Shown: positions 7,820 to 16,337 of the stretch, in pieces
How the letters are laid out: every line of letters starts with the position of its first letter
Position numbering within the stretch: the stretch's first letter is position 1
Assembly: GCF_009362735.1 (NCBI RefSeq)
Contig: NZ_WHNP01000024.1
Location: forward strand, 62,001 to 126,000
Direction of reading: 5' to 3'
From: Paraburkholderia franconis
Lineage (GTDB): Bacteria; Pseudomonadota; Gammaproteobacteria; Burkholderiales; Burkholderiaceae
Length of the DNA stretch: 64,000 nt
Position numbers and translations under genes: made by a program
The notes under the pieces: generated by a model
The model's input: the letters and a program-made list of their open reading frames with translations, nothing else
What the model was told of the DNA's origin: nothing
Databases searched by the model: none

Positions 7820-9148
7820 ATGCTCAAGACCAACGAACAACCGATGAATGCCATGCCCGACACGCGGCAGCAGCGTCTGCGTGCGTGGCTGACGAACGTG
7901 AAGTACTACCTGGGGCTGATCGTGCTGCTTGCGCTCGGCGCGCTGACCTCGCCGCATGCCGCGGACGGCAGCAATATTTTTCTGTCGTCGGCGAATTTCT
8001 CCGATGTGTTTCGCCAGGTGGCGAACGTCGGCGTGATGTCGGTCGGCATGACGCTCGTGATCATCACGGCGGGCATCGATCTGTCCGTCGGCTCGGTGAT
8101 GGGTTTCGGCAGCGTGCTCACCGCGATCCTGCTCACGACGCCCGGCAGCAACACGGCTTCGTGGACGTCGCTCGCGCTCGATGCCGCAAGCGTGTTCGCC
8201 GTCGTCTATATGGCGGGCGGCATGTTCGTGCGGCGCATGCGTGCGGGCGGTGCGCGTGTCAGCGCTCTTGCAGGCGGATCGCGAGGCGAGCGGCATCGCG
8301 ACGTTCGCGCGGGTGTCGCGGCTCTTGTTGCGCTGCTCGCGTGCGGCTACGCGTGGCATCAGCTGCCGCAAAAGGTGTCGCTGCTGACCGTGCTCTGGAT
8401 GGTGCCGCTCGCGGGCCTTGCGATCGGCGCGCTCAATGGCTTCATGATCACGCGCGGACGCATGCAGCCGTTCATCGTGACGCTCGCGGCGATGGTCGGC
8501 GTGATGGGCGTGGCGCGGCTCGTCGCAGGGCAGGATACGGCCGTTTATTCGATCTACAGCGGCAGTAACGCGACCACCGACATCGAAAATCTGCGCGCGC
8601 TGCTCTTTGGCGTGGTGCCCGTGCCCGCGCTCTTTTTCATCGTGATCGCGTTGATCGCGGACTTCGTGCTCAATCGCACGGTGTTCGGCAAGTACCTGTA
8701 TGCGATCGGCGGTAACGAGAAGTGCGCGCGCATTTCGGGGCTCAAGGTCGATCGCCACAAGATCGCCGCGTATGCGATTTCGGGCATGCTCGCGGCGCTG
8801 GTCGGCGTGCTGTACGCGGCGCAGTACCGGCAAGGGAAGGCGGATGCGGGCGTCGGCTGGGAACTCGATGCGATCGCGGCCGTGGTGATCGGCGGAACGA
8901 GCCTGATGGGCGGCGTCGGACGGATCGCGGGGACGGTGGCGGGTGTGCTGATCTTCGGCTTTCTCGGCAACATCCTGCTGCTCAACAACATCGACAGCAA
9001 TACGCAGCTGGTGCTGAAGGGGCTCATCATCGTCGTCGCAGTGTTCCTGCAGCAGACGCGGATGAATCCGCAAACGATGCTCGCGCGGCTGCGCGGCCGG
9101 CGCGTGGTGATGAATGCGCCGGGGCGCGAGGAGAAGGCGCGGCCGTGA
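7820..9148 (+). CDS. Sugar ABC transporter permease (RbsC type) with a long internal insertion
   Basis: A 442-residue integral membrane protein of the ribose-type permease family, about 100 residues longer than usual. Family landmarks are GIDLSVGS at 85-92, GALNGFMITRGRMQPFIVTLAAM around 203-225, a middle GKYLYAIGGNE and a late GVGRIAGTVAGVLI. Between the first two lie about 75 extra residues, with a basic hydrophilic stretch (about 138-163) and an additional hydrophobic segment (about 165-180). The gene follows the ATPase by 19 bases and completes the transporter. Substrate unknown. Confidence 0.92.
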   Translation: MLKTNEQPMNAMPDTRQQRLRAWLTNVKYYLGLIVLLALGALTSPHAADGSNIFLSSANFSDVFRQVANVGVMSVGMTLVIITAGIDLSVGSVMGFGSVLTAILLTTPGSNTASWTSLALDAASVFAVVYMAGGMFVRRMRAGGARVSALAGGSRGERHRDVRAGVAALVALLACGYAWHQLPQKVSLLTVLWMVPLAGLAIGALNGFMITRGRMQPFIVTLAAMVGVMGVARLVAGQDTAVYSIYSGSNATTDIENLRALLFGVVPVPALFFIVIALIADFVLNRTVFGKYLYAIGGNEKCARISGLKVDRHKIAAYAISGMLAALVGVLYAAQYRQGKADAGVGWELDAIAAVVIGGTSLMGGVGRIAGTVAGVLIFGFLGNILLLNNIDSNTQLVLKGLIIVVAVFLQQTRMNPQTMLARLRGRRVVMNAPGREEKARP

Positions 9149-9290
9149 GCGTTGAGGGCTGCGTCTGGATGAGTGCGAGCCTGGCGTGTGCATCAGCGTG
9201 AGATGGCGCACCGCGCTTGCGTGAGGCGAGCGTAAGCGTGCGCTAAGGCAAGAGGGCAGTGGCGAAGCCTTGCAACGGCTGCCCGGTGCG

Positions 9291-9824
9291 TCAGCGCGGC
9301 AACGAAACGATCCGTGTGCCGGCCAGCCGGTCGTGCAGGAACTGCCGGCTCGCGCCGATCCGGCCGACGGCCGCATACAGGACGAACCATACGGCGGCCA
9401 CGATCAACGTCTGCGGCACGGCGAGCCCGAGCAGCGGATGCAGCGCGAGCGGCGGCAAGAACCACAGCCACGCGAACACATAGCGCAGGACGGCGCGTGG
9501 CACCGACAGGCGCTCGCCATCCTGCGCGCCGACGACGCGCAGCCGCCACGTCTTCATAGGCAGTGTCTGTCCGCCGTGCGTCCAGAACCAGACGAAATAC
9601 ACGCCGACCACCAGAGCGACCCACGCCGCGAGCCAGTTGTGATGCACGAGCCCGTTGCGCTGCCGCGTGAGCGTGCTGAACAGATAGCCCGCGAAGAACA
9701 CGACGCCGAACAGCAGCACGCCTTCGTACATCAGCGTCGCAAGACGCCGGCGCACGGTGGGTGCGGCGAGTTCGGGGGATTCGGGCTTGGGCGGCAGGGC
9801 TGCAGAGTCGACGGAAGTGGACAC
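9291..9824 (-). CDS. RDD family membrane protein
   Basis: A 177-residue inner-membrane protein of the RDD family. A short Pro/Ser-rich N-terminus precedes TVRRRLATLMYEGVLLF (about 23-39), where the usual Arg-Asp-Asp of the first helix is altered. Hydrophobic segments follow at about 33-50, 66-82, 115-135 and 136-153, and the conserved GGQTLPMKTWRLRVV loop lies at about 84-98. Family function is poorly defined; some members are implicated in ion exchange or stress. It is the last gene of the leftward set sigma factor - DUF3619 - DUF3106 - RDD. Confidence 0.88.
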   Translation of the reverse strand: MSTSVDSAALPPKPESPELAAPTVRRRLATLMYEGVLLFGVVFFAGYLFSTLTRQRNGLVHHNWLAAWVALVVGVYFVWFWTHGGQTLPMKTWRLRVVGAQDGERLSVPRAVLRYVFAWLWFLPPLALHPLLGLAVPQTLIVAAVWFVLYAAVGRIGASRQFLHDRLAGTRIVSLPR

Positions 9825-9876
9825 GGGCGGGGCCTCGGTTGCCGTTGATGAGCCCGCGGCGCAGGCTCGCGGGAGA

Positions 9877-10647
9877 TTATGAGCCGTTGAAGATCGACGG
9901 CGCGTCGGAAGGCGAGACGGGCGTCGGCGACGCCGGAACGAAGCTGCCGGCGGCGGGAACGGCAGGCGCGCCCGGCGCGGGCGTCATGCCTCCCGCCGCG
10001 CCCGCCGATGCGCCCGCTGCCGGCGGCACGGGCACGCTCGCGAGCTTGTCCTTGCCGTTCACGAGACGGTTGATGTCCTTGATCTCCGACTTGCCCGAAG
10101 GCGGTGCGCTGACGACGGTGGGGCGGCGCTTGTGCTCGCTCGCGGCGAGCTTCTGCTTCTGCTCTTCGGAGAGCTGCTGATACGCCTTCCACGCGTTCTG
10201 ACGCGCTTCGCGCGGCAGTTCCTTCGACACCTGATAGTTCTCGCGCGCGACACGCCGCTGCTCGGGCGTCATGCGCACCCATTCCGTCATCCGGTCGTGG
10301 AGCCGCTTTTGCGCTTCGGGTGTCATCTTCGGGTAGCGCGACGCGATTTTCAGCCACTTGTGCTTGCGCTCTTCGCTGAAGCTGTCCCACTGCGACGCGA
10401 ACGGCGCGAGCGCCACGTGTTCGGAGCTGGTCAGCTTCGCCCATGCGAGCGGACTGCTCGACGTCGGCAGAGCAGGCAGTTCGACGGTCAGCGCCGGGGC
10501 GGGCGCCGGCTTCGCGGGCGTGCCGGCAGTGGCGGGCGCCGCGGCCGGCATGGGTGTCGGATAGAAGCGCGGATAGGTGGCGGCAAATGACACCAGGGCT
10601 GCGATCACGCATCCGGACACAACGGCGAGGCCGCGCTTGTAACTCAC
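9877..10647 (-). CDS. DUF3106 family exported protein
   Basis: A 256-residue protein with a membrane-anchor or signal segment at about 5-25 followed by an Ala/Pro-rich linker. The DUF3106 core (about residues 64-170) has the characteristic repeats of aromatic and charged residues (WDSFSEERKHKWLKIASRYPKMTPEAQKR and WVRMTPEQRRVARENYQ). The C-terminus is an Ala/Pro/Gly-rich tail. The core resembles helical periplasmic repeats of Spy/CpxP style, but function is not established. It lies 17 bases downstream of the DUF3619 gene and belongs to the sigma-factor operon, so envelope stress is a reasonable guess. Confidence 0.88.
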   Translation of the reverse strand: MSYKRGLAVVSGCVIAALVSFAATYPRFYPTPMPAAAPATAGTPAKPAPAPALTVELPALPTSSSPLAWAKLTSSEHVALAPFASQWDSFSEERKHKWLKIASRYPKMTPEAQKRLHDRMTEWVRMTPEQRRVARENYQVSKELPREARQNAWKAYQQLSEEQKQKLAASEHKRRPTVVSAPPSGKSEIKDINRLVNGKDKLASVPVPPAAGASAGAAGGMTPAPGAPAVPAAGSFVPASPTPVSPSDAPSIFNGS

Positions 10648-10664
10648 CCGTCAAGTCTCCGCGG

Positions 10665-11093
10665 TCAGTGGTTGCGCGTCAGATACGCGTTGAACCCGTG
10701 ATCGAGATAGGCATTGAGCGGCAGGTCGTCGCTCAGCATGGCGGCGTCGATATCGGCGAGTTCGGCCGTGCGCTGGTGGTCTTCCCACCACGCGATGCCC
10801 GCGAGGCCGATGACGAGCGCAAGCACCGGCCACGCGAGCGCGAGCTTGCGCAGGCGCGGCAGGCGGCGCGACGCTTCCCGTTGCGGCATGCCCGCAAGCG
10901 TGCCGGCGCCGACGAAGACAGGCACGAAGGCGGGCGCATGCACGGCTTCGGGCTTCTTGCGAGCGAGCGCGGCACTGCGCGCGGCGGCGAGCCGGTCGGT
11001 AGTGGCAGTCGGAATGCGGGCAGCGTTTTCGTCGAGCGCACGGCGAAGCTGTCGCGCAAACTCGAGTTCTTTTATTTCGAGAGCGGTGCTCAT
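10665..11093 (-). CDS. DUF3619 family single-pass membrane protein, possible anti-sigma factor
   Basis: A 142-residue protein with a hydrophilic N-terminal part (1-82), one membrane segment (about 83-103, KLALAWPVLALVIGLAGIAWW) and a short C-terminal tail predicted outside the cytoplasm. It is translationally coupled to the sigma factor: its ATG overlaps the sigma stop codon (ATGA at 11090-11093). The position and topology match many anti-sigma factors, though the N-terminal part carries no zinc motif. Role inferred from context only. Confidence 0.85.
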   Translation of the reverse strand: MSTALEIKELEFARQLRRALDENAARIPTATTDRLAAARSAALARKKPEAVHAPAFVPVFVGAGTLAGMPQREASRRLPRLRKLALAWPVLALVIGLAGIAWWEDHQRTAELADIDAAMLSDDLPLNAYLDHGFNAYLTRNH

Positions 11094-11653
11094 AGCGTGA
11101 TTCCTTTGGCCCTGAGCGCATGCGCCAGCGTGTGCGTGGCTCGCGAGCAGTGGGTTTTCACACTGCCTTCCGAGCAGCCCATCGCGGCAGCAGTCTCAGC
11201 GACATCCATATCTTCCCAGTAACGCATCAGAAACGCCTCCCGTTGACGTGCCGGTAATTTTTGGATCTCGTCGTCGATCAACTGCAGCACCTGCTCGCGC
11301 TCGAGCTGCTGCTCGCCGCTTTCCGCGCCCGTTGCGCCGTCCTGGCTTTCGAACGTCTCCAGCGGGTCGAAGTCCTCGTCTTCAGCGTTGCCTAGCGACG
11401 AGAACAGCGTCACCCACGTGTTGCGCACTTTTTGCCGACGGAAATAGTCGTGCGTCGCATTCTGGAGAATACGCTGAAATAAAAGCGGCAGCTCGGCGGC
11501 AGGGCGGTCGCCGTATTTTTCGGCGAGCTTGATCATCGCGTCCTGCACGATGTCGAGCGACGCGTCATCGTCCCGCACGGCGTAGACCGTCTGCTTGAAC
11601 GCGCGCCTTTCGACGCCCGCCAGAAAATCGGCGAGTTCCTTGTCTGATGCCAT
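11090..11653 (-). CDS. ECF-type RNA polymerase sigma factor
   Basis: A 187-residue sigma-70 family protein. Region 2 spans about residues 10-80, with DDDASLDIVQDAMIKLAEKY and LPLLFQRILQNATHDYFRRQK. A variable acidic linker follows, then region 4 (about 122-180), with LPARQREAFLMRYWEDMDVAETAAAMGCSEGSVKTH showing the region 4.2 helix-turn-helix. It heads the leftward operon with DUF3619, DUF3106 and RDD genes and is divergent from ilvB. It should direct RNA polymerase to a small regulon under membrane-derived control; the signal is unknown. Confidence 0.93.
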   Translation of the reverse strand: MASDKELADFLAGVERRAFKQTVYAVRDDDASLDIVQDAMIKLAEKYGDRPAAELPLLFQRILQNATHDYFRRQKVRNTWVTLFSSLGNAEDEDFDPLETFESQDGATGAESGEQQLEREQVLQLIDDEIQKLPARQREAFLMRYWEDMDVAETAAAMGCSEGSVKTHCSRATHTLAHALRAKGITL

Positions 11654-12051
11654 CCGTTGGGGGTCGGCGCAGCGAGAGTGCGCGGAATCGGTCGAAAAAT
11701 GTCGTAAAACTCGCGGATGCTAACAAACTTTCGCGCGAATCGGGAAAAAACGCGGCAACCGTGCGGCTTGCATCCAGCCTTCGATTGAACTTTGTCCACG
11801 GTTCATGCAGGTTGGGCAAAGCGGTCAGAAGTGGACGACGGAAGGGCTGCCGCCGTCAATCATGGAAATATTTGCTTGACCATCGGACGCATCGTGGATA
11901 TCGTCTACGGTTCGCAACATAAGTGACTTGTCTCATTTGAGTCGAGCCCAAGAAGCTCGCCTGTCAAACTGGACGCGCCGCTTGAACCCGAGCCACAAGC
12001 CCGGCAGAGAGCACCCGATCAATTTTTTGCCGAAAATTCGAAAGGTGAACG
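11654..12051. other. 398-base divergent intergenic region between the sigma factor and ilvB
   Basis: No gene is seen. It holds a good ilvB-directed promoter at 11876-11904, leaving a ~140-base untranslated leader. An AATTTT-TTGCCG-AAAATT inverted repeat lies near 12020-12037, just before the ilvB ribosome site. No leucine/valine/isoleucine-rich leader peptide was found in any forward frame. No clear promoter for the sigma factor was identified. Confidence 0.6.
11876..11904 (+). promoter_or_regulatory. Putative sigma-70 promoter for ilvB
   Basis: TTGACC (11876-11881), 17-base spacer, TATCGT (11899-11904). Transcription would start near 11911, about 140 bases before ilvB. Confidence 0.55.
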
Positions 12052-13815
12052 ATGAATATGCCCAGCGCGGAATTCTCCACGTCGGATACCACACCCCCTC
12101 ACGAAGCTGACTCGATCGGCGCCACCGTGCTCATGAAGGCACTGGCCGACGAAGACGTCGAGTTTGTCTGGGGCTATCCCGGCGGCTCGGTACTCTACAT
12201 CTACGACGAGTTGTACAAGCAGGACAAGTTCCAGCACATCCTCGTGCGCCACGAGCAGGCCGCGGTTCACGCCGCCGATGCCTACTCGCGCTCGACCGGC
12301 AAGGTCGGCGTGTGCCTCGTGACCTCCGGCCCCGGCGTCACCAATGCGGTGACGGGCATCGCGACGGCCTATATGGACTCGATCCCGATGGTGGTCATCA
12401 GCGGCCAGGTGCCGACTGCCGCGATCGGCCAGGATGCGTTTCAGGAGTGCGATACGGTCGGCATCACGCGTCCCTGCGTGAAGCACAACTTCCTCGTGAA
12501 GGACGTGCGCGATCTCGCCGCCACCGTCAAGAAAGCTTTCTATATTGCCCGTACCGGCCGGCCCGGCCCCGTGCTGATCGACATTCCGAAGGACGTGTCG
12601 AAGGCGCCTTGCCAGTACGAACCGTTGAAGAGCGTGTCGCTTCGCTCGTACAACCCCGTCACGAAGGGCCACTCGGGCCAGATCCGCAAGGCCGTCGCGC
12701 TCTTGCTGTCGGCGAAGCGTCCGTACATCTACACGGGCGGCGGCATCATTCTCGCGGACGCGTCGCGCGAGCTGAACCAGTTCGCCGATCTGCTCGGCTA
12801 TCCCGTCACAAACACGCTGATGGGCCTCGGCGGCTATCGCGCCGCGGACAAGAAATTTCTCGGCATGCTCGGCATGCACGGCACATACGAAGCCAACATG
12901 GCGATGCAGCACTGCGACGTGCTGATCGCGATCGGCGCGCGCTTCGACGACCGCGTGATCGGCGACCCCGCTCACTTCGCGTCGCGTCCGCGCAAGATCA
13001 TTCACATCGACATCGACCCTTCGTCGATTTCGAAGCGCGTGAAGGTCGATATCCCGATCGTCGGCGACGTGAAGGAAGTACTGAAGGAGCTGATCGAGCA
13101 GCTGCAGACGGCCGAGCATGGCCCGGACACGGAAGCGCTCGCCGCGTGGTGGAAGGACATCGAAGGCTGGCGCTCGAAAGACTGCCTGAAGTACGACCGC
13201 GCAAGCGAGATTATCAAGCCGCAGTACGTGGTCGAAAAGCTGTGGGAGCTGACGGACGGCAACGCGTTCGTGTGCTCGGACGTGGGCCAGCATCAGATGT
13301 GGGCCGCGCAGTTCTACCGCTTCAACAAGCCGCGCCGCTGGATCAACTCCGGCGGTCTCGGCACGATGGGCTTCGGGCTGCCGGCGGCGATGGGCGTCAA
13401 GATGGCGCATCCGGATGACGAGGTTGTCTGCATCACGGGCGAAGGCTCGATCCAGATGTGCATCCAGGAGCTGTCGACCTGCAAGCAGTACGACACGCCC
13501 GTCAAGATCGTTTCGCTCAACAACCGCTATCTGGGCATGGTGCGCCAGTGGCAGCAGATCGAATACAGCAAGCGCTATTCGCATTCGTACATGGATGCGC
13601 TGCCTGATTTCGTGAAGCTCGCCGAAGCGTACGGGCACGTCGGCATGCGCATCGAAAAGACTGCGGATGTCGAGCCGGCGCTGAAGGAAGCGCTGCGCCT
13701 GAAAGATCGCACGGTGTTTCTCGACTTCCAGACTGATCCGACCGAAAACGTCTGGCCGATGGTTCAGGCCGGCAAGGGCATCACGGAGATGCTCCTCGGA
13801 TCGGAAGATCTATAA
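12052..13815 (+). CDS. ilvB: Acetolactate synthase, large (catalytic) subunit
   Basis: ThDP- and FAD-dependent enzyme condensing pyruvate with pyruvate or 2-ketobutyrate, the first common step to valine, leucine and isoleucine. The 587-residue product has the three expected domains: the N-terminal ThDP pyrimidine domain (FVWGYPGGSVLYIYDELY, and HEQAAVHAADAYSRSTGK with the catalytic Glu), a central FAD domain, and a C-terminal ThDP diphosphate-binding domain with GEGS followed by SLNNRYLGMVRQWQ. ATG at 12052 is preceded by AAAGGTGA. The regulatory subunit (ilvH) and ilvC follow on the same strand. Length and motifs are normal. Confidence 0.97.
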   Translation: MNMPSAEFSTSDTTPPHEADSIGATVLMKALADEDVEFVWGYPGGSVLYIYDELYKQDKFQHILVRHEQAAVHAADAYSRSTGKVGVCLVTSGPGVTNAVTGIATAYMDSIPMVVISGQVPTAAIGQDAFQECDTVGITRPCVKHNFLVKDVRDLAATVKKAFYIARTGRPGPVLIDIPKDVSKAPCQYEPLKSVSLRSYNPVTKGHSGQIRKAVALLLSAKRPYIYTGGGIILADASRELNQFADLLGYPVTNTLMGLGGYRAADKKFLGMLGMHGTYEANMAMQHCDVLIAIGARFDDRVIGDPAHFASRPRKIIHIDIDPSSISKRVKVDIPIVGDVKEVLKELIEQLQTAEHGPDTEALAAWWKDIEGWRSKDCLKYDRASEIIKPQYVVEKLWELTDGNAFVCSDVGQHQMWAAQFYRFNKPRRWINSGGLGTMGFGLPAAMGVKMAHPDDEVVCITGEGSIQMCIQELSTCKQYDTPVKIVSLNNRYLGMVRQWQQIEYSKRYSHSYMDALPDFVKLAEAYGHVGMRIEKTADVEPALKEALRLKDRTVFLDFQTDPTENVWPMVQAGKGITEMLLGSEDL

Positions 13816-13935
13816 CGAGCGCGTTTGTGCGCCGGCTTCGTCATGCATGTCTTCACAAAAGGCGAGAGCGGATGGAGCGGCGCCAAATTGCATAAGGGCA
13901 CGTATCGCCTGCATCGACATCTGGAAGAAGCGAAC

Positions 13936-14427
13936 ATGAGACACATCATTTCCGTTTTGCTGGAAAACGAACCGGGCGCGTTGTCGCGCGTGGTCGGCCT
14001 GTTCTCCGCACGCGGCTACAACATCGAAACCTTGACGGTGGCACCGACGGAAGACCGCTCGCTGTCGCGCATGACCATCGTCTCCATTGGCTCGGACGAC
14101 GTGATCGAACAGATCACGAAGCATCTGAACCGCCTGATCGAGGTGGTGAAAGTGGTCGACCTGACCGAGGGCGCCCACATCGAGCGCGAGCTGATGCTGA
14201 TCAAGGTAAGGGCGGTCGGCAAGGAACGTGAGGAGATGAAGCGGATGTCGGATATTTTCCGTGGCCGCATCATCGACGTCACCGAAAAGACCTATACGAT
14301 CGAGCTGACGGGCGCGAGCGAGAAGCTCGACGCGTTCATCGAAGGGCTCGACGCCACCGCGATTCTCGAAACGGTTCGCACGGGCGGCTCGGGCATCGGG
14401 CGCGGCGAGCGTATCCTGAAGGTTTGA
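13936..14427 (+). CDS. ilvH: Acetolactate synthase, small (regulatory) subunit
   Basis: A 163-residue regulatory partner of IlvB that stimulates the catalytic subunit and confers valine feedback inhibition. The N-terminal ACT domain starts MRHIISVLLENEPGALSRVV and contains GLFSARGYNIETLTVAPTED; a second ACT-like domain follows (KTYTIELTGASEKLDAFIEGL). The ATG at 13936 is chosen for family length and the match of the ACT domain to the N-terminus, although the frame opens upstream. The 120-base gap from ilvB is wide for an operon and could hold a cis-regulatory RNA. Confidence 0.97.
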   Translation: MRHIISVLLENEPGALSRVVGLFSARGYNIETLTVAPTEDRSLSRMTIVSIGSDDVIEQITKHLNRLIEVVKVVDLTEGAHIERELMLIKVRAVGKEREEMKRMSDIFRGRIIDVTEKTYTIELTGASEKLDAFIEGLDATAILETVRTGGSGIGRGERILKV

Positions 14428-14539
14428 TGACGAGCCACAGAAGCCGGTTCGATCCGGGCCCGGCGTCGCGTCATCCGTCGGGCCCACGCAACACACACAC
14501 GCAGCTTTGAATTTTTCTGAATTTCGCCAAGGAACAGAC

Positions 14540-15556
14540 ATGAAAGTTTTCTACGACAAGGACGCCGACCTCTCCCTCATCAAAGGCAAGCAGGTCACCA
14601 TCATCGGCTATGGCTCGCAAGGCCATGCTCACGCGCTGAACCTGAAGGAAAGCGGCGTGAACGTCACGGTGGGTCTGCGCAAGGGCGGCGCATCGTGGAG
14701 CAAGGCTGAGAACGCTGGCCTCGCGGTGAAGGAAGTGGCGGAAGCCGTGAAGGGCGCGGACGTCGTGATGATGCTGCTGCCCGACGAGCAGATCGCGGAG
14801 GTGTACGCGAAGGAAGTCGCCGCGAACATCAAGCAGGGCGCGGCGCTCGCGTTCGCGCACGGCTTCAACGTGCACTACGGCCAGGTGATCCCGCGCGCGG
14901 ATCTCGACGTCATCATGATCGCGCCGAAGGCGCCGGGCCACACGGTGCGCAACACGTACCAGAACGGCGGCGGCGTGCCGCACCTGATCGCCGTCGCGCA
15001 AGACAAGTCGGGCGCGGCGCGCGATATCGCGCTGTCGTATGCAGCGGCAAACGGCGGCGGCCGTGCCGGCATCATCGAAACGAACTTCCGCGAAGAGACG
15101 GAAACTGACCTGTTCGGCGAGCAGGCCGTGCTGTGCGGCGGTACCGTCGACCTGATCAAGGCCGGCTTCGAAACGCTGGTCGAAGCGGGCTACGCGCCGG
15201 AAATGGCGTACTTCGAGTGCCTGCACGAACTGAAGCTGATCGTCGACCTGATCTACGAAGGCGGCATCGCGAACATGAACTACTCGATCTCGAACAACGC
15301 CGAGTACGGCGAGTACGTGACGGGCCCGCGCATCATCACGGACGAAACGAAGAAGGTGATGAAGGAAGTCCTGAAGGACATCCAGACGGGCGAGTACGCG
15401 AAGAGCTTCATCATCGAAAACCGCGCAGGCGCGCCGACGCTGCAGTCGCGTCGCCGCATCACGGCCGAGCATCAGATCGAGCAGGTCGGCTCGAAGCTGC
15501 GCGCGATGATGCCGTGGATCGCGAAGAACAAGCTGGTCGATCAGTCGAAGAACTAA
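14540..15556 (+). CDS. ilvC: Ketol-acid reductoisomerase (NADP+)
   Basis: Second common enzyme of branched-chain amino acid synthesis, converting acetolactate to dihydroxyisovalerate with Mg2+ and NADPH. The product is the standard class I length (338 residues). The N-terminal Rossmann domain contains IIGYGSQGHAHALNLKESG, and a knotted helical domain follows with metal ligands in DLFGEQAVLCGG and the ELKLIVDLIYEGG segment. The ATG at 14540 is preceded by AAGGAAC. The gene ends the ilvBHC set and is followed by a strong terminator. Confidence 0.98.
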   Translation: MKVFYDKDADLSLIKGKQVTIIGYGSQGHAHALNLKESGVNVTVGLRKGGASWSKAENAGLAVKEVAEAVKGADVVMMLLPDEQIAEVYAKEVAANIKQGAALAFAHGFNVHYGQVIPRADLDVIMIAPKAPGHTVRNTYQNGGGVPHLIAVAQDKSGAARDIALSYAAANGGGRAGIIETNFREETETDLFGEQAVLCGGTVDLIKAGFETLVEAGYAPEMAYFECLHELKLIVDLIYEGGIANMNYSISNNAEYGEYVTGPRIITDETKKVMKEVLKDIQTGEYAKSFIIENRAGAPTLQSRRRITAEHQIEQVGSKLRAMMPWIAKNKLVDQSKN

Positions 15557-15605
15557 TCTGCCTGTTTTTCGCACTCCGGCGCACGAAATGCGTCGGAAGC
15601 ATCAA

Positions 15606-15643
15606 AAAGCCGTCCAGGTGTGCTGAACCCTGGACGGCTTTTG
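15606..15643 (+). terminator. Rho-independent terminator after ilvC
   Basis: AAAGCCGTCCAGG (15606-15618) pairs with CCTGGACGGCTTT, then TTTGC. The hairpin lies 50 bases after the ilvC stop and separates the ilv genes from psd. Confidence 0.88.
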
Positions 15644-15679
15644 CTATCCTACGGTTTTCCAAAAGACTGAACCCATTTT

Positions 15680-16318
15680 ATGAATTACCCCCATCCGATC
15701 ATCGCGCGCGAAGGCTGGCCGTTCATCGCCGTCGCGGTCGTCGTTGCGTTGTTGATCCACTTCGTCGCAGGGTTCGGCATTGCCTGGATTTTCTGGCTGT
15801 TGGTCATCTTCGTCGTGCAGTTCTTCCGCGATCCCGCCCGTCCCATTCCGACCCAGGCGAACGCGGTGCTGTGCCCCGCCGATGGCCGCATCGTCGCCGT
15901 CGAAACCACGCACGATCCGTATGCGAACCGCGAAGCGCTGAAAATCAGCGTGTTCATGAATGTGTTCAACGTGCACTCGCAGCGTTCGCCCGTCGATGGC
16001 GCAATCTCGAAGGTCGAGTACTTTCCGGGCGCGTATCTGAATGCCGCTGTCGACAAGGCGTCGACGGAAAACGAGCGTAACGCGATTGTCATCGAAACCG
16101 CGAGCGGCGCGACTGTGACCTCGGTGCAGATCGCCGGCCTGATCGCGCGGCGTATCCTCTGCTACGTGAGGGCGGGCGAGCCGCTGACGCGCGGTCAGCG
16201 CTACGGCTTCATCCGCTTCGGTTCGCGCGTCGACGTGTACCTGCCCATGGGCAGCCGTCCGCGTGTGTCGATCGGCGAGAAGGTGTCGGCGTCGTCCACG
16301 ATTCTGGCTGAGCTATAA
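15680..16318 (+). CDS. psd: Phosphatidylserine decarboxylase proenzyme (short form)
   Basis: Pyruvoyl enzyme that decarboxylates phosphatidylserine to phosphatidylethanolamine at the inner membrane. The product is 212 residues, matching the short Psd class. Two hydrophobic segments lie at about 15-46, followed by FRDPARPIP, ADGRIVAV, and the histidine-containing VFMNVFNVHSQRSPVDG. Near the C-terminus RFGSRVDVYLP carries the Gly-Ser self-cleavage site where the serine becomes the pyruvoyl group. It precedes pssA by 19 bases, so the two consecutive enzymes of phosphatidylethanolamine synthesis are probably co-transcribed. Confidence 0.96.
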   Translation: MNYPHPIIAREGWPFIAVAVVVALLIHFVAGFGIAWIFWLLVIFVVQFFRDPARPIPTQANAVLCPADGRIVAVETTHDPYANREALKISVFMNVFNVHSQRSPVDGAISKVEYFPGAYLNAAVDKASTENERNAIVIETASGATVTSVQIAGLIARRILCYVRAGEPLTRGQRYGFIRFGSRVDVYLPMGSRPRVSIGEKVSASSTILAEL

Positions 16319-16337
16319 GCGGCACAGGGAGAGTTCG

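Noticed and set aside
11905..12051. Leader peptide for ilvB
   Set aside because: All three forward frames were read; none has a run of Ile, Leu or Val codons followed by a stop and hairpin as seen before leuA.
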